Source: Sphaerolaimus hirsutus (Eukaryota; Nematoda; Chromadorea; Monhysterida; Sphaerolaimidae). From it: a DNA stretch of 64,000 nt. A program made the position numbers and the translations under genes. This document shows, in pieces, positions 37,501 through 44,352 of this stretch; position 1 is the first letter of the stretch, and each line of letters starts with the position of its first letter. The notes under the pieces were generated by a model. It was given only the letters and a program-made list of their open reading frames with translations, was not told the origin of the DNA and did not search any database. The stretch covers positions 10,286,704 to 10,350,703 of the forward strand of contig OZ038452.1 in assembly GCA_964036195.1 (NCBI GenBank). Direction: 5' to 3'.

Positions 37501-40178
37501 ATAAATACAACATACATGCAGTGTGTTAAGTGAGGGGTGCTCAGATTATGCAGCATATTGCATGGATTTCCCTGGTTTTTGCTTGGATTATGCTCGATTT
37601 TGGGTAGGGGTGTTTTGTTTGGGTTATGCGGCATATTGTTTGGATTTTGCTGCTCTTATGCTTGGATTATGTCCCATTTTGTGCTTGGATTATGCCTGCT
37701 TGGATTATGCGCACTTGGATTATGCTGCAGACTCGGAATGAAAGCCTTTCAGTGGCCACAGTTTCTTAGAAAGATTGTCTATAAATACAAGTACCATTGT
37801 ATGGTACAGTGCATGGGACTGTTAAGTAATGAAAAACTCTGAACTTTGCCTCAAAAAATTCTTTTTATGTACATTAAAATAGCAGGAAATATTTTGTGTC
37901 TTTGCAATAGTCATAATTTTTAAGTTGGCTATGCTGGCACACCTGAGAAATGAATCAAAAGTGAGACATAAATCAGTATGCATGTAAAATTAAAGGTTGG
38001 GTATAAATTTGATGATAAAGCCAGAAAATACAAAATAAGAAGATAGGTATGATCAGACTGGGAAATGACTCTATGTCTTAATGCGCATGCCATCTCAAAT
38101 CTCGATGCCAACTTTGCATCATTTGATTATTATGATTATTTTTAACAAAAAATGAATAATTTGACATCCTAACTGCAATTATAAACTTGCAAGCTCTTTA
38201 ATGATAGGTATTCAAAAAATTGAAAAGACATTTTTTGAAGAAACACAATTTGAACATTTAAAGGCTGTATTTCAGAGCCTCTCACATCTTACCCAAGTAA
38301 TCCACTGAAATCATCTTTGCCAACATCCAGTAGCCCAAATACATTGTCTTTCAGCCAAGTCTCATTGATGCTGCCATTTTTTTCCATTGTCTTCCTGAAA
38401 TCAACTTGTTTGTGTCCTTTATTGAGTTGAGTACTATATTTCCTTTAATTCAAGGTTGGTTGTAAAAAAATACATTTTACTAAAATTGTAACTATACTAG
38501 ATGTGTTTCAATTTTAATCTTGCTTTTTATTTTGTTTTATTCCACAATATCATTAATAAAATACAAACAAACCATTGTACAAAAATTCTAAATTATTACA
38601 CAAAAATTGGTAATCTTGCATACAATGCCACAAAACAATGTGCATGCTAGATGCTACAAGCATATAGATGATTACAAATAGGGACAATTGCATTTCTTTT
38701 CCTATAAAACTTGATGTAATTGTCATCACACCATTCACTCACTAACCAGTAGTATTCAAAAGTCATATTGTTTTTGTGCCGATTAGGGTTGGCCGATGTT
38801 TTTTAAAAAAAACATGACGTCCGAAATGCTTTTCTTATTTAAAAAAACATCGTCCGAAATTTTTAGTACTACGCACTAAGTATTTCGCAAAATTTTTGGG
38901 CGCAAGTGCGCAATTTCGCACACAAATTGACATTGTTGGTTGTTTTCATTGGTTTTGTAGCATTTTTAGTGTCAAACCATGAATTTCTATGTGCTACCAT
39001 GGGTGAATAAGCCGTCATAGGTTGCTGTAGTATATAATATTGAGGTAATGTGCTTCCATGTACCTCCAGTGTGTAACATCACTCCCAAAGTAACAACCTC
39101 CTTTTAAAACCTTGTTTGATCACTATTCCGTGCCAAACTTCACTCGAAGTCACGAACATTCTACTATAAGCCGATATACAAACATGTCGACAAAAAATAG
39201 ATATTTTTGACACAAATCACCACTTATAATGCTATCCCATGGCTCCACAGCCATTATATGGTCATATTTAACATCACAGAGTATTGCCAGTGTCTGATAT
39301 ACCTATATATGTTGACACTAGGTCATATCTGGGAGCTTTAAAAAAAAACGTTTTTTATTTAAAAAAAAACGTTTTTTATTAAAAAAACGTTTTTTTAAAA
39401 CGTTGTTTTTAATAAAAAAATATCGAGTTAAAAAAAACGTTTTTCCCCCAACCCTATTGCCGATTTTTACCCTCTGCAAGCAGTGACAAGTATGGATAGT
39501 GCATCTCAGCCAGATTCCTTTCATGAAATTTCATCGGTGGACACATGTAAATATCAGGCAATTCCAATTGTGATTCAATTCGCAAGCTGCAAGTAATGGA
39601 AAATCAGAAAACAGGCCTTTCATGTTCTCTTTTTTGATACTAACTTGTATTCTGAAAGAATGGGTTCCTCAATGAAGTCATTCAAGGTTTCATACAATTG
39701 CCAGACAAGTGCGGCCACCGCTAACACTACGATGATTGTCCAAATTATAATTCCGCGCACTTTCTTTGCCTCTACCGCATTGTACCTGCAGTGAAAGTAG
39801 GTATCCTAAAAATCAGAAAATTCAAAGACATTTTCCTCAAAATATCTCAAAAATTTTGGTCATTGGTTCGGCTATTTTGCCAGGTGCATACAAATTCAAT
39901 ATAGGTATAGCTATTTTGTAAACGGAATGCCCATTTGAAAAAACTGCAACTCACCAGTCCGGCACCGCATGCAGGTCTGTTGTTTTGCAGAAGCTTTCTA
40001 CAAGTGCCGATTTTTTCACTGCGGAGTAGAAGCGCGGCATGTTTCTGCGCTTGTCTTTGTTTTCCGGCGCGATCCGAGTGACGTCACTTGTTCGGTTCTG
40101 CGGTGTCACTCTTCTGCCCCCGTTTCTTATTATTTTGTCGTTCCCTAGTTCTTGTTCGTCTATTTGCAATTGCAACAT
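16435..40178 (-). CDS. DEG/ENaC-family sodium channel gene 1, 14 exons, two exons interrupted by transposons
   Basis: Exons in transcription order: 39955-40178, 39645-39785, 38747-39586 (with MITE 38784-39456), 38293-38394, 25947-26142, 25771-25866, 23756-23897, 20847-21091, 20648-20776, 20410-20556, 20236-20339, 17212-19603 (with MITE 17318-17920), 16914-17137, 16435-16569. With each MITE and one target duplication discounted, all phases agree and the total is 1275 codons including stop. Order of features: ~74-residue cytoplasmic N-terminus with CKTTDLHAVPDW (the family His-Gly gating motif reads His-Ala), TM1 (GIIIWTIIVVLAVAALVW), LPDIYMCPPMKF, the Cys-rich extracellular domain (CRLQCALFDVYQRCNCIRP; CLPPC), a repeat insert, then TM2 with GGQFGLWLGAS. 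The family forms trimeric cation channels in the plasma membrane. The usual acidic residue after the filter is Lys here. As sequenced the gene is probably broken unless the insertions are removed from RNA. Confidence 0.9.
16783..16875. repeat. Fragment of family K in intron 13
   Basis: Matches the left part of the complete K elements (AATTTTGACC, TAGATAGCAAATCGCTCCTC) and ends without the right half. Confidence 0.6.
16914..17137 (-). CDS. Gene 1 exon 13: extracellular domain, membrane-proximal
   Basis: TTCAG acceptor and CAG|GTTATA donor. Encodes VGCPYDE...LNRTLSEMGIRTWDQYN...YMQRDDVIVLEIAYS. Exactly 224 nt, the same as gene 2 exon 13. Confidence 0.92.
17212..19603 (-). CDS. Gene 1 exon 12: very large extracellular exon with repeats and an inserted MITE
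   Basis: CACAG acceptor at 19604 and AATG|GTAAGG donor. It begins RTSTSTVPLVPQQG and contains LYQLGFTEKDLQPT and NISCWIQYFEH, all with clear counterparts in gene 2 exon 12 (515 nt). The excess is the tandem-repeat block (about 17950-19390) plus the J1 MITE (17318-17920). Without MITE and one duplication it is 1781 nt and phase 2 to phase 1, as in gene 2. Confidence 0.9.
17318..17920. mobile_element. hAT-like MITE J1 inside coding exon 12
   Basis: Ends CAGTGGCGTAGCCAGG / CCTGGCTATGCCACTG. Perfect 8-bp target duplication GGAATGAC (17310-17317 and 17921-17928), both copies made of coding sequence. Long G/C runs near the ends and an internal GGCGCC module. The coding frame meets a stop about 30 codons into the element. 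Confidence 0.93.
17950..19390 (-). repeat. Protein-coding tandem repeats in exon 12
   Basis: About ten copies of a 36-residue (108-bp) unit centred on NSDGQEAS, rich in Ser, His, Glu, Asn and Asp. Superimposed is a ~294-bp (98-codon) higher-order unit present twice almost identically (starts near 18733 and 19028), plus part of a third near 19322. The near-identity implies recent expansion. No counterpart in gene 2. Confidence 0.9.
20236..20339 (-). CDS. Gene 1 exon 11: CLPPC segment
   Basis: TTCAG acceptor, TTTCG|GTATGC donor; encodes MKECAVNHGQLLEVRNKL...CLPPC. 104 nt, as in gene 2. Confidence 0.92.
20410..20556 (-). CDS. Gene 1 exon 10: Cys-rich domain
   Basis: Encodes LHYSVDTCRLQCALFDVYQR then CNCIRP, the conserved DEG/ENaC cysteine spacing. 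147 nt, phase 0 to 0, as in gene 2. Confidence 0.93.
20648..20776 (-). CDS. Gene 1 exon 9, with a GC donor
   Basis: CATAG acceptor. Encodes APTGTRSSVLLSLTKMKML. The donor is CAT|GCAAGT, a GC-AG intron; gene 2 has the ordinary CAC|GTGAGT. 129 nt in both. Confidence 0.88.
20847..21091 (-). CDS. Gene 1 exon 8, with a conserved GC donor
   Basis: TACAG acceptor. Encodes ...KIDFCKQNGSDDKTQ... to GVIY. The only phase-compatible donor is TAT|GCAAGT; gene 2 has TAT|GCGAGT at the same place. 245 nt in both. Longer ORFs in other frames are shadows. Confidence 0.87.
21100..21670. repeat. AT-rich intron with a ~90-bp threefold repeat
   Basis: Between about 21420 and 21665, three near-identical units containing TTTCGTGTGTACACAAATTA and GAATAACTATTTAAATGCAA occur in tandem. 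Confidence 0.75.
21689..22748. mobile_element. hAT-like element C1 (GAACCGAA arrays) nested in I
   Basis: Ends AAGGGTTGGGGAACCGAACC and GAAATTCCCAACCCTA. Flanks GGGGTGGG / GGGGTGGA are a 7-of-8 duplication of the I terminus. Dense GAACCGAA words near both ends in inverted order; the interior holds GGCGCC modules also found in J elements. Confidence 0.8.
23035..23474. mobile_element. hAT-like MITE J2 nested in I
   Basis: Ends CAGGGACGTAGCCAGG / CCTGGCTACGTCCTTG with the perfect duplication ACAGAATG (23027-23034, 23475-23482). Confidence 0.9.
23756..23897 (-). CDS. Gene 1 exon 7
   Basis: ACACAG acceptor, AAAG|GTTATG donor. Encodes VFDPEYGKCFLVALYKHK and LDLNYEHSNP, the family G-x-C region. 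Element I ends 13 bp past the donor. Confidence 0.92.
23958..24426. mobile_element. Inverted-repeat element L1 (TAAACACCTTCC ends)
   Basis: Ends TAAACACCTTCCCGG / GGAAGGTGTTTA, with two halves in opposite orientation (GTCCGGCACCC, CTCTACTTCGCATGAATTTG, GTTCTAGGGCG words mirrored). Two extra TTTACTAAACACCTTCAC copies sit at the centre. Target duplication unclear. Confidence 0.7.
24541..25069. mobile_element. hAT-like MITE K1 (GATAGATAGC arrays)
   Basis: Starts CAGGGGTATTTTGAATTTTG, ends CATTCGAGACCCCTG. Perfect duplication AATGGGAC (24533-24540, 25070-25077). Repeated GATAGATAGCTG words near both ends; long G and C runs. A 211-codon ORF across it is non-genic. Confidence 0.9.
25078..25770. 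other. Intron 6 of gene 1, no gene seen
   Basis: AT-rich intronic sequence without recognisable exons or element ends. Confidence 0.5.
25771..25866 (-). CDS. Gene 1 exon 6
   Basis: GTGCAG acceptor, GAG|GTTGGT donor. Encodes AGFKASQFIRECQIGGPDDG ending in YITE. 96 nt and nearly identical in protein to gene 2 exon 6. Confidence 0.93.
25947..26142 (-). CDS. Gene 1 exon 5
   Basis: TTTCAG acceptor, AAG|GTCAGG donor. Encodes SLSTVFDRDSSIDDWRIV...PFKVWTPKNAEEFFLK. Phase 2 in, 0 out, linking exon 4 to exon 6. Confidence 0.87.
26175..26335. repeat. Left inverted array of GCATAATCCAAG words (family R)
   Basis: ATCCAAGTGCGCATAATCCA and similar words repeat here and reappear reversed at 37545-37735. 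They may be the two ends of one element split by the LINE-like unit and other insertions. Confidence 0.55.
26622..27331 (+). CDS. ORF0: unknown protein, likely secreted or membrane, frame broken
   Basis: Begins MSAIYWLGIFQICTYAFAT, a signal-peptide-like hydrophobic start, then a Cys-containing sequence (YECDIYPKSYGLSEKD). The protein-like frame runs to about 27015, then continues in another frame (GGETECFTLRG...VFTVLCVPNEN...KFLEKILGI) to TGA at 27331. At the break sits GTGAGT, a perfect splice-donor word, immediately followed by coding-like sequence, so either an indel or unmodelled splicing separates the halves. No family recognised. It is in the same orientation as, and 46 bp upstream of, the ORF1 start. 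Confidence 0.45.
27377..31582 (+). CDS. ORF1: GDSL/SGNH-esterase and RGG-tail protein, predicted multi-exon
   Basis: Predicted exons: 27377-27568, 27939-about 28188, 28419-29365 (containing a frame change near 28550), 29603-30924, 31016-31103, 31183-31339, 31447-31582; roughly 1030 residues. N-terminus basic (MALVEEVENENDGF...LRRSGRKSG); helical middle part (KLKHAIYLSGQIDLGQAM); a linker with MNKRKKGGKSSSSSAG; then the esterase with VRVWLVGDSTARS (nucleophile motif G-D-S, 30217-30225) and GTDGIHLSKYGESF (Asp-x-x-His, 30811-30822). After splicing, the last three exons share one frame giving KRGRGARG and GGRGRGGRGGG, ending WYVYRE-stop. RGG tails bind RNA. Exon 2's donor is weak and the 28550 frame change is unexplained, so this copy may carry lesions. 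Confidence 0.65.
27569..27938 (+). other. Predicted ORF1 intron 1
   Basis: Donor ACG|GTTAGT, acceptor GATGCAG; joins two phase-0 exons. AT-rich relative to its flanking exons. Confidence 0.55.
28189..28418 (+). other. Predicted ORF1 intron 2 (donor uncertain)
   Basis: The acceptor CGCTTTCTCGCAG is good. The donor AAAG|GTCCCA is poor and does not preserve phase, so the true donor or an indel is unresolved. Confidence 0.35.
29366..29602 (+). other. Predicted ORF1 intron 3, 237 nt, in frame and stop-free
   Basis: CAAG|GTAGGT donor and CAATCCCTTTCAG acceptor with CTAAC-like and pyrimidine-rich sequence before it. Length is 79 codons with no stop, so retention would insert 79 residues. Confidence 0.7.
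30925..31015 (+). other. Predicted ORF1 intron 4
   Basis: AAA|GTAGAT donor and CCCTAACTCCTACAG acceptor with a textbook branch-point/pyrimidine arrangement. Its removal puts the next exon into the RG-rich frame. Confidence 0.65.
31104..31182 (+). other. Predicted ORF1 intron 5
   Basis: GAG|GTTTGT donor, ATCGGTGCAG acceptor, 79 nt, AT-rich; phase 1 junction within the RG-rich frame. Confidence 0.65.
31340..31446 (+). other. Predicted ORF1 intron 6
   Basis: CCGG|GTGAGT donor, ATACCTCAG acceptor, 107 nt; phase 2 junction joining two Gly/Arg-rich segments. Confidence 0.7.
32185..35712 (+). CDS. ORF2: APE endonuclease and reverse transcriptase
   Basis: The likely start is a Met near 32185 or 32275; the frame is also open upstream. 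Endonuclease domain about 32382-33120: VFYQNVNSIRHKH, CETNAV (catalytic Glu), LIGDFNGHIG, LLDIALF, ASDHCSLHL (Asp-His), all key residues present. Reverse transcriptase about 33780-34700: KLGKSPGTTGVYHEML, LLHKKGSKSCIDNYRSIGL, YPLGVRQGCCLSPSLYVLYL, and the catalytic FVDD at 34489-34500. The C-terminus has C-x2-C-x12-H-x4-C (35442-35508), a zinc-knuckle typical of many LINEs. No RNase H domain was seen. The protein nicks target DNA and reverse transcribes the element RNA (target-primed reverse transcription). The domains are intact, so the copy looks young. Clade not assigned; the esterase ORF1 suggests CR1-like affinity. Confidence 0.92.
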   Translation, partial: CMIRPVNIHHAGLTGRNVAQCVTGISRNVNMPKADTLQTGTDIRHQSVGLALNTATDETANVRCASDLKVFYQNVNSIRHKHAQLHNIGNMDYDCIALCETNAVHKVHLPDIQGYTLNAIMKPIDGNGGIAVYTKVHLECSVLGGEYWEDCKNVLWLTLRCQKTSTFIMLAVVYLFDSGKVSRNRTYLEQNECILSHLSSQISENIKQGSPTLLIGDFNGHIGNTYPGLEQNNATVNDTGRLVNSFITLNDLYVGTSVTDIWWSYEAGAIRSLLDIALFDSNAEWVSELSHHSPTSDRSIASDHCSLHLKLSTLPLHRVQPTGDKYSHEWVVKGEDVIEPFSNWLEESLSSLSDQECTYETVLSRLQDVASRRYRLKASTIQPTCVAVKIRRMKAEIQKLRRQLHLDAIVYSEYKARVSVLRDCIRSCEQEYEREIKRKRLDIELQSSSTKTDLYSLARRYREAGILYPMLRSNVGLADTKERICSVLRGFWDKVQTANPMSSDPDNCKTTLSGIISGSLAVSLDEGISPVEIKQAIKRLKLGKSPGTTGVYHEMLRGSGTHLVRVLKILFNGWFDGNPIPHAAKTCKLSLLHKKGSKSCIDNYRSIGLQCNLLKLYCSVLNNRLLSAFETVDGFGSMQGGFRKKRRTTDNHVIIQGCVNGNATVSACFVDAVKAFDRVPRTKLWPKLLDYGYPAKFVKSISSTYDDLRCVIQYGSTYSPEYMYPLGVRQGCCLSPSLYVLYLADLRTDLESLNIGAQLGPLKVPAVFFVDDIALLANSAPDLQIIMDKFTEWSWRWGVAIHPDKSKILHFRRKSNPSCHWALGKDKNGRLQYISEVDEIKYLGITITSERDMFRRQRQLLLQRAQTAAIMVGELGKMSLRPFWAVNRLWTLYAMTKVFYGVEIFGLPKQTLAKLVGIQMSVYRKVCHSPLHLSNRCLAIDGDVTTMKAWYTSIVVGHCRYLESDKVSSTTKVAFKLWGKTKSNQPRRFSPTGRTSVLLNDANIDPMLGLKSIKLLAKQQAWMDASLGSVSRSRSRVERYLGTCPAPLNTYEIYIDDLPWVFTRHGLLQNAQQFRLSRTGKKQWTSCKLCKKYGHDFWPTLQHYLYGCQDMSIIYWREKLLRELCSECCEEKCAQEICSVDPICRFAQISRAICAKSRKLISTNITALDKYITSL
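35713..36401 (+). other. LINE 3' UTR and (TAAA)n tail
   Basis: No ORF. Ends in about six TAAA units at 36377-36401, the kind of short tandem tail left by several APE-type LINE clades. Confidence 0.75.
36720..37417. mobile_element. hAT-like MITE B2 (TAGGGTTGG ends)
   Basis: Ends TAGGGTTGGAAAAAA / CAGCCAACCCTA; perfect duplication TTTCTGAT (36712-36719, 37418-37425). Its interior closely matches B1 and B3. Confidence 0.92.
37545..37735. repeat. Right inverted array of CTTGGATTATGC words (family R)
   Basis: About eight diverged TTGGATTATGC words, reverse complement of the left array at 26175-26335, including the shared stretch for TGCGCACTTGGAT. Confidence 0.7.
38293..38394 (-). CDS. Gene 1 exon 4
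   Basis: TTTCAG acceptor, TTGG|GTAAGA donor. Encodes KTMEKNGSINETWLKDNVFG. Phase 2 in and out. Confidence 0.85.
38747..39586 (-). CDS. Gene 1 exon 3, split by MITE B1
   Basis: TTGCAG acceptor and CTG|GTTAGT donor. Encodes LRIESQLELPDIYMCPPMKF on one side of the MITE and NNMTFEYYW on the other. Discounting 38784-39456 and one target duplication leaves 159 nt with the phase needed by exon 4. A donor-like GTAAAA just before the MITE does not give the right phase. Confidence 0.87.
38784..39456. mobile_element. hAT-like MITE B1 inside coding exon 3
   Basis: Ends TAGGGTTGGCCGATG / CCCCCAACCCTA, AAAACG/CGTTTT runs at both ends; duplication GTGCCGAT / TTGCCGAT (7 of 8) at 38776-38783 and 39457-39464. 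Confidence 0.9.
39645..39785 (-). CDS. Gene 1 exon 2: TM1
   Basis: CTGCAG acceptor, ACAA|GTTAGT donor. Encodes KKVRGIIIWTIIVVLAVAAL then VWQLYETLNDF, a clear first membrane segment with a basic cytoplasmic flank. Confidence 0.93.
39955..40178 (-). CDS. Gene 1 exon 1: start and cytoplasmic N-terminus
   Basis: ATG at 40178, donor ACTG|GTGAGT. Encodes MLQLQIDEQELGNDK...VESFCKTTDLHAVPDW. The upstream overlapping ATG gives only a seven-codon ORF, supporting this start. Confidence 0.88.
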
Positions 40179-40360
40179 TTCATCCAGTTAGAAAGCTAAA
40201 TATACATCCAGTTATCACGGTGAAAAATTGAAATCTGGGTAGAGATATTGCATTGCTTGCCACGTTTTGCACTTGGTATAAATTCGTATTTCCATCAATC
40301 TATGGTAAAGACTTATATGATTGGTACTTAGCGCCATTGTTTATTGCCGACCATTTTTAT

Positions 40361-41340
40361 GGAGGGTGCATCAGTTTACATTCTAGTCAGTTTACATTCT
40401 TCGTATTTGCTCACTTTACATTCCACAGTGCTACCTATGCCGCTTCAGTTTACATTCTACCAAAAAATGTCGCATCCCGCATTTTCTGCACACTTTACAT
40501 TCCACATAGAAGCTACACTTTACATTCTAGAAAAAAAGCAATGACATGAGCAATATAGGGGTCAAAGCTATGTGTAACAGTGCCTCTTGCTATGCTCACA
40601 TTTGATTGACATTTCAAATGAGGAACTTTATGGAAATGTCAATCAAATGTGAACATAGATCTATTGTCAAACATACAAACTTTGATGAGTGTAACAAGAT
40701 ATCTCAAGTGTTACACAACAGATGCGATGAAAAAAAATTGGATTGCAGTTCACTTCACTGTGTCATCATGGATGAAAATGAAGCACTGCATGGCTTACTC
40801 AAATACCTATTTAATACCTACTTTACACTTTCAAATTCCTATTTATATTTATCAATATTTATACCTTACAAATGTTGTATACTCAGCGGACCGCAAAGTA
40901 TGTACAGAATCCTACCATAATTTGATGAATAATATTTTGTGATAAATTTCATACTTGATTATTCCACAGTAAAAACTAAATATTATGATGAAAAAATTGG
41001 ATAACTTTTGGTTCATTATTCAGATGGGTGATGGTAGCTTGTAAATCAACAAAATTCGCACTTGTAAATACATACAAAAAAATTTGATCTGTTGTATTTT
41101 TTTGAAGTACAAATAGAATGTAAACTATAGCGTCTTAAGTTACAAAATGTGTGGCAGACAGCAGGATGTAAACTAAAGCACCGCGGTGGAATGTAAAGTG
41201 TGCAGAAAGTAGGGGATGTCAGATTTCTCCACAGAATGTAAACTAATGCACTGTGGAATGTAAAGTGAAGCAGTACGGGATGTAAACTAGAGCTTTTGGT
41301 CAGAATGTAAAGTAGCTAGGATGTGAAGTGGTCTGGCCTC
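40361..41340. mobile_element. hAT-like element P (AATGTAAAC arrays)
   Basis: The left part carries several AGTTTACATTC words, the right part the reverse (GAATGTAAACT). Flanking duplication ATTTTTAT (40353-40360, 41341-41348). Terminal repeats only loosely alike. Confidence 0.65.
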
Positions 41341-41417
41341 ATTTTTATGGACGGGCGCCAGCGTTCCAGTGCGGCAATTACGCAGTGATGAAAAAAGATT
41401 GCTAGGAATTTTTCTAC

Positions 41418-41640
41418 TGATGGGGTGTCAACTTTCCGTTTACTATTTTCCGAAGGCGAATTTTTGTCATTTTCCGATTTCCGGCCTCCAAATTTTTATT
41501 CTGTTTCTGTTTTTAGGCTCATTTTCTGTTTTCCGGCTCAATTTTCATTACTTGCATTATTTTCCATTTTCAAGCTCAACTTTTTGTTTTTCCAGTATTC
41601 TGCCAACATTTTTCCAGACTGTATTCTAGCCTTTTCTACC
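41418..41640. repeat. Single end of family H (TTTTCCG words)
   Basis: Starts GGGGTGTCAACTTTCCGTTT and repeats TTTTCCG and CCGGCTC words, matching the reverse complement of the H right end at 53663. The other end is missing. Confidence 0.6.
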
Positions 41641-41938
41641 ATAGTATTTTTTGTCTCATTTAATTCAAAATTTCAATTTTGAATGAAGTGAATCAAATGT
41701 AAAGTAATAAAATGAAGTAAATTAATTCAATTTTTCAAAACACCTTTTCCTTCTATATTCCCCAGTTTCTTTTGTTTTGTGTTCTTCTGCCTTCTGCCTG
41801 CTATGTATCTAGCGTATTTTCTCGAAATACCCCTCAAAATGGACTCCATGAATTAATACCCCCCTCGAAATACCCCACCCCCAATTGAGAGTTTTATGAG
41901 AACGTCAATTACAAAAGCTGCAGTTTATGACCTGGGCA

Positions 41939-44113
41939 TACTGATGGAATGGCGCCATGGCGCCCTTATTCCGTGGCGCCCTTGGCGCCTGGCACCCTGC
42001 CCTAACAAGGCGCCAAAATGGCGCCAGCAGGGTTTCGAGATGAGTGCAGCGTAAATGAAAAAAATGAAAAAAGCGTGTCCGTGGATGAACGAAATTCACC
42101 GGAAAATGGGCTAAGTGGTGCGAGTGGATGAAATTATTTCATCCAACAGTTCATACGGATAAGAACCTGAGGATGATGGACTGTTAAATTAGCAAACTCA
42201 AAAAATATATAATTCAAATCGTTGCAATTCTGTTTTTGTCCACTGCAAGGAAACCTCCATGGATAGAGGGAAACACATATAGTGTAGTTTTTTGCATTGT
42301 TTTGTCGAATGACAATTTCCACGTGTTTGAATTGACTGTCACGTGGTGGTGAGATTTTTTCAAATTTTTTGTTGCAAGTCTTGTTTTTGTTGATTACATT
42401 CTGGAGAACATGAAAAAAGAAGTGAGTGTGTGGACTAGGGAACCCGACCCGACCCGACCCGAACCCGATACCCGCACACATTTTGGAACCGAAACCCGAT
42501 ACCCAAACCCGACTCTACTACCCGAACCCGAACCCGATACCCGACCTCACTACCCGAACCCGCACTCAATACCCGAAAATATACGCAAAAATTTCCCACT
42601 GGTCAATCTTTCAGACAGTTTGGGAGCATTGTGAATATAACTTTCAGTTGTTTGGGGCAGTTGTAATTTAGACACTTCAAATTTGTTTGTTTCAATAAGT
42701 TCAGATCTGATTTTATTATGTACTACTTGTCTTCATTCACATTTGAAAAAATTGTATTCAATAGAAGACAATTCAGATAGCTGCATTTCCCTTGGTCAAA
42801 ATGGCTGCCAGATATTTGGGTGCACTTGATTCCAGATTTCTCCTGAAAGTGTGTTCAGTTGCACTGGTTCAGTGAGGTAGACAGTCTGACTGGGTGCAAT
42901 ACTAGGCATGGTAGCAGAGCAACTTAGAGAGTTGATTGCTCAACTGCAGAATGTTCACACAGTTGAGTTTGCAACTTTTTTGTAATCAGGCAATGAGAAT
43001 TCATATCCTGAGTGTGCCAACAGTTGCACTTTATTGGTATCCTGTACTGTCACCACTAAATAAGATGTTTCAAGCACTGTTGAATTTTTTTTGTGGGTTT
43101 ACCATTTATATATAGATATTCTAGTTTGCCACTGGTTTTTGCCCAAATATACTGAGGTAAAAACTGGACCAAAATGAAACCTGCAAAATATATGTTACAC
43201 CATACTTGGGCCTCAGCAGCCATGGCATGACACAATATCCAAAATAACAGAACCTAGAACCCAAAACAGAACCTGGACTGGAAATGATTACTAAGAATCA
43301 TTGAAACATATTTCTGCTATGATCACAGTACAATAATGTCTTTGGCAGTTTTGATTCAAGCATGTTGAGGTAACATTGTCTCCCAATCTGAATCCACCAA
43401 AAATATGTTTAGCTATTTTTGGGGAACTCAGCCACTATAGTGTGATGGTACCCCACTATGTGATGGGCTAAATTACACTAGAACAAATGGAGCTATGTTT
43501 TATATCACAATTCAATGGTCATGCTTTTTCTTGAGCAAGATATCCATGTGTATTTGCACTTAGTTATACACCTTGTGATAGATACACTACACCATGCTGT
43601 ATTTTTGTTGTTCAATCCAATACCCGATGATTTTATTACCTGATATGCAACAATTCTAATACCTGATACCCGGCAATTTTATTACCTGATACCCAACATT
43701 TTAACCTGAAAACCCGACCCGATACCCGACCTCAATACCCGAACCTGAAACCAATACCCAAAAATTTTTTGGAACCGATACCCGATACCCGACCCGAAAT
43801 TTTTAGGACCCGATACCCGATACCCGAACCCGAAATATTTGAAATTCCCAACCCTAGTGTGGACTGAGTCCTGGAGACATAATTTCAACACATGCAGGGC
43901 ATTGTATGCACTTATTTAGTCTGGCGCCCTATATTCAAATGGCGCCATGGCGCCCTCTTTCCGTGGCACCGAATTTCCGAATGGCGCCATGCCGCCATTG
44001 GCGCCTGGCGTCCTTTTCCTGTGGCGCCCATGACGCTTGGCGCCCACTTTCTGAATGGCGCCATGGCGCCATTGGCGCTTGGCGCCCTTTTTTCTGGCGC
44101 TGTTCCATCACTA
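41939..44113. mobile_element. hAT-like element S2 (GGCGCC arrays) nested in A
   Basis: Ends TACTGATGGAA / TTCCATCACTA; perfect duplication CCTGGGCA (41931-41938, 44114-44121). GCGCC(A)TGGCGCC words at both ends. Carries nested C2. Confidence 0.9.
42436..43856. mobile_element. hAT-like element C2 (CCGATACCCGA arrays) nested in S2
   Basis: Starts TAGGGAACCCGACCCG, ends GAAATTCCCAACCCTA; perfect duplication GTGTGGAC (42428-42435, 43857-43864). CCCGA-rich words at both ends in inverted order. Confidence 0.92.
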
Positions 44114-44352
44114 CCTGGGCAATACACGTTAAGAACAGTGATTGTGTTACGTTAGAACATGGTTTATACCATTTACATACTTATATAAGACTGTAAACTT
44201 TATACATGGTGGTTTTTGTCGCATTTTTCTATGTTATTAGTACTGGGAGTTCAAAAAATTTCTGGCGAAATACCCCCCCCTCGAAATACCCCCCCTCAAA
44301 ATTCTTACTCTGAAAAAATAAACCACCTGGGGTATTTCGAGGAAATACGGTA

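Larger units (their letters stand above)
41810..44352. mobile_element. TACCGTA-ended element A copy 3, split by S2
   Basis: Left TAGCGTATTTTCTCGAAATA, right GGTATTTCGAGGAAATACGGTA; the interior halves match A copy 2 on either side of the nested S2. Confidence 0.78.

Noticed and set aside
41369..41682. Two 85-codon plus ORFs
   Set aside because: TTTTCCG-type repeats of an H element end, giving Phe-rich chance frames.
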